Below, in pieces: positions 1-4,628 of a DNA stretch of 7,494 bases (position 1 is the first letter of the stretch; each line of letters begins with the position of its first letter). This DNA comes from Desulfobacteraceae bacterium (lineage in GTDB: Bacteria; Desulfobacterota; Desulfobacteria; Desulfobacterales; Desulfobacteraceae): contig JAABSK010000126.1 of the NCBI GenBank assembly GCA_011390435.1, forward strand, positions 1 to 7,494, read 5' to 3'. The notes under the pieces were generated by a model. That model searched no databases and was not told the DNA's origin. It worked only from the letters and a program-made list of their open reading frames with translations. Made by a program: the position numbers and the translations under genes.

Positions 1-16
1 GATCTTTGTGTTTTGA

Positions 17-427
17 TTATTTTTGAATCCAGGTTTTAATAAACGCGTTTGGAGACATGATATCGATATCAATATATTTTTTTATGTTTTTAAGGTGTTT
101 GTCTCCAGAAATGATGATCTTACAGTCAAGCGCCACAGCACATTCAATGAACTTATTATCATCCGGGTCATCTTCAACAACTTCAAGGTCAGGTGTTCTG
201 GCAGTGAAAATTGAATTGTAACCCTCGGCAAACAGTTTTGTCAGGTTTTGTATCTCATTCTTATCTTTCAGGCCAAGCCTGTTAAGTACCTCAATATATT
301 CTTCAATTATTTGCTGGGAAAAGCACAGGGTAATTTTTCCTTTTTTCCAGCAGTCAATTATTTGCCTTGGAATACCCCCAAAGAAGGAAGAAATAAAAAC
401 ATTTGTATCAACGACAACTTTAAGCAT
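17..427 (-). CDS. PIN-domain ribonuclease toxin (putative toxin component, PIN family, COG1569 type)
   Basis: A 136-residue PIN-domain protein that begins MLKVVVDTNVFISSFFGG. The acidic residues expected for metal-dependent RNA cleavage are present: Asp7 in VVDTN, Glu42/Glu43 in IIEEYIEVL, Asp89/Asp90 in DPDDNKFIECA, and Asp109 in SGDKHL. The length is normal for single-domain PIN toxins, and the active site looks intact. The ATG at 427 overlaps the antitoxin stop by eight bases and matches the usual family N-terminus; the alternative ATG at 442 adds only MCGQK. Such enzymes cleave RNA (some cut tRNA or mRNA); the target of this one cannot be read from sequence. The gene is AT-rich compared with HK2, which is consistent with separate acquisition. 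The stop TAA is at 19-17. Confidence 0.9.
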   Translation of the reverse strand: MLKVVVDTNVFISSFFGGIPRQIIDCWKKGKITLCFSQQIIEEYIEVLNRLGLKDKNEIQNLTKLFAEGYNSIFTARTPDLEVVEDDPDDNKFIECAVALDCKIIISGDKHLKNIKKYIDIDIMSPNAFIKTWIQK

Positions 428-668
428 TTTTTGACCGCACATGTTTTATTGCTTTTTCGATGTCTGATTCAGAAATATTGCTTTGGGCTAAGTTTTGACC
501 AATTTTATCCCAAAGGTTGTCGATATAGGCGCTCGTATCTCTTTCTTTTGTGTATTTCTCTAAAAGTTCACGCACGAGTTCGCTTAAATTTTTTCCCTCA
601 GCTTTGGCCAACTGAGTGACTTTATTTTTCAAGTTTGATTCGAGCCGAATTATCATTTGAGTTGCCAT
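420..668 (-). CDS. Ribbon-helix-helix antitoxin of a PIN toxin pair
   Basis: An 82-residue protein. The N-terminal strand TQMIIRLES followed by the helices LKNKVTQLAKAEGK and NLSELVRELLEKYTKER is the ribbon-helix-helix (CopG/Arc-like) DNA-binding fold. The C-terminal part (YIDNLWDKIGQNL, then an acidic and basic helix) would wrap the toxin. The frame is open to 728, but ATG 668 is chosen because MATQMIIR is the normal beginning and GGGGGA lies just upstream. The stop overlaps the toxin start, as in most type II toxin-antitoxin operons. The protein probably represses its own promoter through the palindrome at 690-710 (inference from family behaviour). The role is clear from fold plus neighbour; the exact subfamily is not assigned. 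Confidence 0.85.
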   Translation of the reverse strand: MATQMIIRLESNLKNKVTQLAKAEGKNLSELVRELLEKYTKERDTSAYIDNLWDKIGQNLAQSNISESDIEKAIKHVRSKNA

Positions 669-683
669 GGTTAAGTCCCCCTG

Positions 684-728
684 ATTATATTGTATATATA
701 AGTTATACAAAATATCTGAGTCTGTCAA
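684..728 (-). promoter_or_regulatory. Candidate promoter of the toxin-antitoxin operon
   Basis: A perfect TTGACA lies at 728-723 on the minus strand, with TATAAC at 707-702 after a short 15-base spacer. A second box, TATAAT, lies at 689-684, but a start from it would fall inside the antitoxin ribosome binding site, so the first pair is preferred. The -35 box lies within the tail of HK1, so the operon would be transcribed independently of the kinases. Confidence 0.5.
690..710. promoter_or_regulatory. Palindrome, probable antitoxin operator
   Basis: Perfect 7-base inverted arms TTGTATA (690-696) and TATACAA (704-710) are separated by 7 bases. The palindrome covers the candidate -10 region and the start point, about 20 bases upstream of the antitoxin start. 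Ribbon-helix-helix antitoxins commonly bind such sites to autoregulate. The HK1 stop codon (705-703) lies within it. Confidence 0.5.
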
Positions 729-2958
729 CCGGGGAGATTGAAAAAAGACTGTTCACTTGCTCAATATTACCGGGCATCGGTGCGATGGTGAATGAAATGG
801 TCCACTTTCTGCCAGAATCCTTCTGACAATCAGCACCAGGCATATGGAAACGATGATGAGAAATGTTTGTCTGCGCAATATCCACAAACAGGATGCAGGC
901 ACCGTTTTTGGCAATAACAACCGGATTCGGTTTCTCCGGCGCAGGTTCGGCCGAATCCTCGATGACCGGAAAATAAAGATGAAAGATGGTGCCCTGGCCC
1001 GGGGTGCTGGAAACCGTGATGCCGCCCCCATAGGATTTTATGATGCCGTGCACCGTGGCAAGGCCCAGTCCCGTGCCTTCCCCGCGTTTTTTGGTGGTGA
1101 AATAGGGGTCGAAAATGTTGGGCAGGATGTCCGGTGCAATCCCGTGCCCGGTGTCGCCCACGGTCAATTTCAGGTATTTTCCCTGTGAAAGGTCCGGATC
1201 TGTTTCAGCTGCATCCAGATCCAGGGTGATGCCGGAAAGTGTAACCGTCAACGCTCCGCCGGTTTGATCCATGGCATGGGCTGCATTGGTGCACAGGTTC
1301 ATGAGCACTTGATGGATCTGTGTCGGGTCAGCCAGAACATTTCCCGCATCCGGCATGATCTCCTGCCGGATCTCAATGGAACTGGGCAGGGTTGATTTGA
1401 GAAATTTAAGCACTTCCTTGATGATGGGACCGATCTGAATGGGGGCCGCATTCTGCTCTTTCTGCCGGCTGAAGGTAAGGATCTGCATCACCAGGTTTCT
1501 GGCCCGTTCCCCGGCCTTGTAGACCTGTGCAAGGTCTTTCTGGGCCGGACTGTCTTTTGGGAGCCGGTCCATGGCCAGCTGGGAATACCCGATAATGGCG
1601 GAAAGAATGTTGTTGAAATCATGGGCAATGCCCCCGGCCAGACTGCCTATGGACTCCAGTTTCTGGGAATGGTTGAGCTGGGCTTGAAGTTTTTTTTGTT
1701 TATCTATGTCAATATGTACACCTAAAACAGCATACATTTCTTTTTTCTTATTATACAACGGGTATGTTGAAGACAGGGCAAAGAATTTTTCCCCTGTCTT
1801 CCTGACCATGGTGATCTCTTCGCCAGATCCTTCACCCCCGTCTTTCATCTGCTGAAAGACGGCAGGAAATCTGGCAGTATCTTTTGGTAAATGCAAAACC
1901 GAAACCGGGGTTCCTTTAATTTCCGATCGGTGATAACCGAATATGTTCTCTGCGCCAGGGCTGAATTCAAGTATTGGCATGTCAGGATCCTGACCGTCGA
2001 TTATAATTAGAGAAACATCCTGGGCCGCTTCATATATGGCTCTAAGTTTTGCTTCTCTTTCCTCAAGATCCTGTGTGCGTTCTTTTACCTTCTCTTCAAG
2101 CTGATTACGATATTCTTTGAGATCTTCTTCTGCTTGCTTGCGAACGTTAATTTCACTATGTAATTTGTTAATCTTTTGTTTCAGTTTTCCGGCCATTAAA
2201 TTAAAAGAATCGGCCAAAATCTCTATCTCGTCACCTGTTTTAACATCTATCCTCTGATCCAGGTCTCCTTTTGTCAGTCGTTTTGCTGCCGATGCCACAG
2301 CATTCACAGGACGAGCAATTAATGTGCTTTGTCTTATGCCGATAAATAACCCCAATATGATGACCCCCAGGCTGACCGCCAGTGAAACATAGAGTCTTTT
2401 GCGGTATAGCCGGCCTGATACACTTAACCTGTGGTCAGCTTCCGAAACAACCGTTTTCAGCAACTCATTCAGATTATTTACCGCTTCCAGTTCGGCTGAG
2501 CCTGCGACACCTCTTTTTCTTGACAGTTCAAATACACTCATATCGAGATTTGCTCTGCTCATTGGTACTACCTGTTCATGCCATATTTTCATATACAGTT
2601 TCCAGCTGTCATGAAATGTATCCAGCTTATCGATTATGTCCGGATTTACCAGTAGTGTTCTTATTGTTTCGATATCCCTGTTTATTTTATCCTGGCCCGC
2701 ATCGATTTCAGATTCATAACGGCCCATATCATCAATGGATTTGCTGAACAGGTGCAATAGAGAATTCGAATGAATAAAACCAATCCGATTAGCTACCATA
2801 CCTATTATTACCGCAGGATTAAGATGCCCGGAGATAGTTTCATTATGCTCATTTTCAATAGATTTCATGGTATACATACCCTCAAAACCTACCAAAGCAA
2901 CCAGCAGAACAATAACGACATATCCTCCGATGATTTTTGTTCGAATGCTAAAGGCCAA
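703..2958 (-). CDS. Sensor histidine kinase HK1 (TM-4HB-TM-HAMP-PAS-HisKA-HATPase), receiver lost
   Basis: An inner-membrane kinase of 751 residues if TTG 2958 is used. A first membrane helix is at about 9-29. The periplasmic helical region of about 160 residues resembles the four-helix-bundle MCP type. A second helix is at about 189-208, HAMP at about 209-261, coiled coil to about 303 and PAS at about 303-425. The H-box is GGIAHDFNNILS with His446, followed by a complete HATPase domain (N-box HQVLMNLCTNAAHAMD, DTGHGIAPD, GTGLGLATV). The kinase region should be active. A receiver then begins (ACILFVD, ending at residue 693) but breaks off; the last 58 residues are a meaningless reading of CHASE4-gene fragments and unrelated DNA. 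The sensor half is AT-rich, while the kinase half matches HK2 in sequence and GC. Without its own Asp, HK1 would need a separate receiver, possibly that of HK2 (inference). A TTG start at 2973 is also open. Confidence 0.88.
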   Translation of the reverse strand: MAFSIRTKIIGGYVVIVLLVALVGFEGMYTMKSIENEHNETISGHLNPAVIIGMVANRIGFIHSNSLLHLFSKSIDDMGRYESEIDAGQDKINRDIETIRTLLVNPDIIDKLDTFHDSWKLYMKIWHEQVVPMSRANLDMSVFELSRKRGVAGSAELEAVNNLNELLKTVVSEADHRLSVSGRLYRKRLYVSLAVSLGVIILGLFIGIRQSTLIARPVNAVASAAKRLTKGDLDQRIDVKTGDEIEILADSFNLMAGKLKQKINKLHSEINVRKQAEEDLKEYRNQLEEKVKERTQDLEEREAKLRAIYEAAQDVSLIIIDGQDPDMPILEFSPGAENIFGYHRSEIKGTPVSVLHLPKDTARFPAVFQQMKDGGEGSGEEITMVRKTGEKFFALSSTYPLYNKKKEMYAVLGVHIDIDKQKKLQAQLNHSQKLESIGSLAGGIAHDFNNILSAIIGYSQLAMDRLPKDSPAQKDLAQVYKAGERARNLVMQILTFSRQKEQNAAPIQIGPIIKEVLKFLKSTLPSSIEIRQEIMPDAGNVLADPTQIHQVLMNLCTNAAHAMDQTGGALTVTLSGITLDLDAAETDPDLSQGKYLKLTVGDTGHGIAPDILPNIFDPYFTTKKRGEGTGLGLATVHGIIKSYGGGITVSSTPGQGTIFHLYFPVIEDSAEPAPEKPNPVVIAKNGACILFVDIAQTNISHHRFHMPGADCQKDSGRKWTISFTIAPMPGNIEQVNSLFSISPVDRLRYFV
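769..878 (-). pseudogene. Remnant of a second CHASE4-tail gene with a large internal deletion
   Basis: Two fragments of the intact CHASE4 gene (3375-4628) are joined here in gene order. Positions 878-823 match 4616-4561 (codons 5-23, LRKKTFIIIVSICLVLVVS; here LRRQTFLIIVSICLVLIV), 47 of 56 bases by eye. Positions 823-769 match 3506-3452 (codons 375-392, EGFWQKVEQFIHHRTQAR), 51 of 55 bases with no gaps. The junction at 823 shares one base, so about 350 codons are missing. The other junction (878/880) joins directly to the broken receiver of HK1. The join changes the frame, and HK1 itself is read through both fragments in a third frame, so no CHASE4 product is made. Confidence 0.85.
880..1667 (-). 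repeat. Direct repeat copy A: kinase core in HK1
   Basis: This 788-base segment aligns without any apparent gap to 4976-5763. It runs from QKLE at the start of HisKA to ILFVD at the start of the receiver. The two encoded kinase domains differ at about 25 of about 240 residues by hand count. Similarity stops sharply at both ends: at 1667 it meets an unrelated AT-rich PAS segment, and at 880 the CHASE4 remnant. Confidence 0.9.
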
Positions 2959-2970
2959 TATACACCTCTT
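2959..2970 (-). promoter_or_regulatory. Ribosome binding site deciding a TTG start for HK1
   Basis: On the minus strand AAGAGGTG is followed after a short AT spacer by TTG at 2958. No ATG occurs before the first membrane helix, and an in-frame stop lies at 2991-2989, so a TTG start is required. The site lies inside the end of the PAS frame, which would couple HK1 translation to that frame. TTG 2973 has a less favourable GGGGA only two bases away. Confidence 0.6.
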
Positions 2971-3046
2971 CAAATTCCCCAGGCAACATTACCATGGTTT
3001 CTTCCAAGGGCAGGGACGGGGTAAGTTCAATGGTTGAATTTTTTAA

Positions 3047-3119
3047 ACCACGAAGCGCACGAAGATCACGAAGATGTCTAAAAAAACCTTTCCTTCGTGC
3101 TCTTCGTGTGCTTCGTGGT
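3047..3119. repeat. CACGAAG-type interspersed palindromic repeat
   Basis: Arms of 27 bases (3047-3073 and 3093-3119) are inverted copies matching at 25 positions, with a 19-base A-rich loop. Each arm holds three CACGAAG units at a 9-base period. CGAAG palindromes of this look are, from general familiarity, scattered widely in Desulfobacterota genomes. This one sits exactly where the PAS similarity of the 3325-2948 frame ends. Its RNA would form a strong hairpin on either strand. It encodes no protein and no transposase is near. Confidence 0.85.
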
Positions 3120-3374
3120 GCAACAAAACAGAATATCTTAGTGTCCTGGAAGGAGAGTTTGAGCAGATCCTCCTCGCTGTAGCCGACAAGGCTGCACAGC
3201 GCCTTGTTGATCATGAGCCAGGTACCGTCGAGACGCACCAGGGCCATTCCGATGGCCGCATACTGAAATACGGTGAAAAAAAGTTTGTCGTCTTTTGGTA
3301 ACGATGCCAGATGTCTGGATTTCATATCCCCTCTCTTGCCGGATTTTAGGCGGTTCCCCCAACGCCGGAACAGG

Positions 3375-4628
3375 TCATTTTTTCTGGTGGTCATAAAGAT
3401 CCAGTTCCGGAAAGTGTTTTTCTGCACATTCCGGGCAGATGCCGTGGCTGAACCGGGCCTGGGTGCGATGGTGAATGAATTGTTCCACTTTCTGCCAGAA
3501 TCCTTCATCATTCCGGATGTTTTTACAATAGGAGCAGATAGGAATCAGCCCTTCCAGGTCTCTGATTTCATTGCGGGCGGTCTGGATGCGGTCCAGCATC
3601 CCGTTGATAGAGGTTTCCAGTTTTCCCAATTCTCCTCTGCCGGACATGGGTAACCGCTTTGACACATTGTCACTGCCATCTATGGTGCCGATTTTTTCGA
3701 TGAGGTTGAGCAGCGGAGAAAGCACGGATGTTTCCATCAAGGACATGGTAGCCAGGACAAAGACCACACCGATAAACACCACACCGATATTGAAATAAAG
3801 CCAGGTGTTCATCCCCTGTTTGAAGATGGTCCTGGTCACATCTGTTTGAAGAATAAACCCCGGGTTCTGTTCGATATCCCTGCATACCCTGTACGCTGAG
3901 ATAATTTCTGTGTTTCTGGGGAGGGTGACCACCGGGGTTTTGTCAGACATCAGGGATGCGGCTTTTTTTACATCATCGGGCAGGGTGGTACTGTCTGCGG
4001 CATGGATGGACAGGAACAGACCGGCGGCATCGGCGATTTTTTTGATTTCAGATATGTCCAGGTATCTGCCGACTACCAGGGTTCCCCGGGGAGGTCCCTG
4101 ATAGTTGCTGGGCACGATGGCATGGGATGCGATCAGAACCGCCTGGTACTCGAACATGAAAAATCCGGACACACCCTGCCGGGGATCGGAAAATTCAAAC
4201 AGGGCTTTTTTTGAACGGATCTGGTCCCATACCCCTTCCGGCAGTATGGCAGCCTCTTTTTTTTTAAGGTCAATGGTTGCTGTATGCACCTGCCTGCCGG
4301 CCGAATCCACAAACAGCATAAAATGGATGCCCAGGTTGGCAAGGGTTTCCACAGTCAGATTGCTTTCGATGTACCGGGGATTCCGTTCCTCGACAAAAGC
4401 ATAGGTGTCATCCCAGGGTGCCCAGTCGCCTGCAATAGAGGCCAGCCGCTGGATATCCTTTGATATGAAGTGCCAGGCCTGTACCACATCCTGCTGCACA
4501 TGTTCTGTTTCCAGATCCCTGAACCCGGTCAGGATGAGCAGGCGGGAAGATAGCATCAGGCTGACAACCAGTACCAGACAGATGGAAACGATGATGATAA
4601 ACGTTTTTTTTCGCAAGCCCATTTTCAT
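3375..4628 (-). CDS. CHASE4-HAMP membrane sensor with C-terminal CxxC...CxxC tail
   Basis: A 417-residue membrane protein with no kinase domain. A first membrane helix lies at about 9-31. It is followed by a large periplasmic CHASE4-type domain (about 40-255) carrying the signature GDWAPWDDTYAF at 67-78. A second helix lies at about 274-296 and a HAMP-like segment at about 297-350. The C-terminal 58 residues form a compact module, LIPICSYCKNIRNDEGFW...FSHGICPECAEKHFPEL, with Cys365, Cys368, Cys398 and Cys401 spaced like a metal-binding knuckle. Similar tails are familiar at the ends of Desulfobacterota sensor proteins, but I know no proven function. ATG at 4628 overlaps the HK2 stop (ATGA); the second ATG at 4622 is better spaced from an AGGG just upstream, so either may be used. 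CHASE4 binds an unknown small ligand. Its position suggests (inference) an accessory input to HK2. A broken second copy lies at 769-878. Confidence 0.88.
   Translation of the reverse strand: MKMGLRKKTFIIIVSICLVLVVSLMLSSRLLILTGFRDLETEHVQQDVVQAWHFISKDIQRLASIAGDWAPWDDTYAFVEERNPRYIESNLTVETLANLGIHFMLFVDSAGRQVHTATIDLKKKEAAILPEGVWDQIRSKKALFEFSDPRQGVSGFFMFEYQAVLIASHAIVPSNYQGPPRGTLVVGRYLDISEIKKIADAAGLFLSIHAADSTTLPDDVKKAASLMSDKTPVVTLPRNTEIISAYRVCRDIEQNPGFILQTDVTRTIFKQGMNTWLYFNIGVVFIGVVFVLATMSLMETSVLSPLLNLIEKIGTIDGSDNVSKRLPMSGRGELGKLETSINGMLDRIQTARNEIRDLEGLIPICSYCKNIRNDEGFWQKVEQFIHHRTQARFSHGICPECAEKHFPELDLYDHQKK

Larger units (their letters stand above)
2948..3325 (-). pseudogene. PAS-domain gene truncated by a CACGAAG hairpin repeat
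   Basis: This 125-residue frame begins MKSRHLASLPKDDKLFF and contains the first half of a PAS domain: FQYAAIGMALVRLDGTWLMI and KALCSLVGYSEEDLLKLSFQD. PAS domains of this type normally continue 'fqdiTHPDDL...' for another 50-60 residues. Here the similarity stops at about residue 65, and the frame enters an inverted repeat (3047-3119) translated as Arg-rich residues (VAPRSTRRARRKGFF...), then an unrelated tail to TAG at 2948. ATG at 3325 is chosen because GAGAGGGG (3328-3335) sits just upstream. The open frame extends to 3511, but that part is an out-of-frame reading of the CHASE4 gene's 3' end. The gene starts 49 bases after the CHASE4 stop, and its last 11 bases overlap the likely start of HK1. 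It may be a broken sensor or regulator gene; the rest of the original protein is not in the window. A short expressed protein cannot be excluded. Confidence 0.7.

Noticed and set aside
420..728. Longer antitoxin starting at 728.
   Set aside because: The extra 20 residues (MTDSDILYNLYIQYNQGDLT) read through the palindrome and promoter, while ATG 668 has a GGGGGA site and the standard family N-terminus.
753..1031. Minus-strand frame containing RRQTFLIIVSICLVLIVR, which looks like a membrane helix of a small protein.
   Set aside because: Only that stretch is real homology (CHASE4 remnant). The part before it is an out-of-frame reading of HK1 and there is no plausible start.
844..1188. Plus-strand open frame with a similar-looking partner at 4931-5284, suggesting paralogous genes.
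   Set aside because: Both are antisense to the duplicated kinase core, so their likeness is inherited from the repeat. The kinase motifs are clear on the minus strand, and the plus-strand products show no recognisable domain.
3047..3119. CRISPR-like array or rho-independent terminator.
   Set aside because: The units are short, inverted between arms and have no spacers, so it is not CRISPR. Neither strand has a clear run of T directly after the hairpin, so terminator function is not supported.
3326..3511. N-terminal extension of the PAS frame (MMKDSGRKWNNSFTIAPRPG...), whose protein resembles the HK1 tail (QKDSGRKWTISFTIAPMPGN).
   Set aside because: Both are the same wrong frame over homologous CHASE4-gene DNA. 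The real frame reads NDEGFWQKVEQFIHHRTQ; the resemblance reflects the duplicated DNA, not a shared protein domain.
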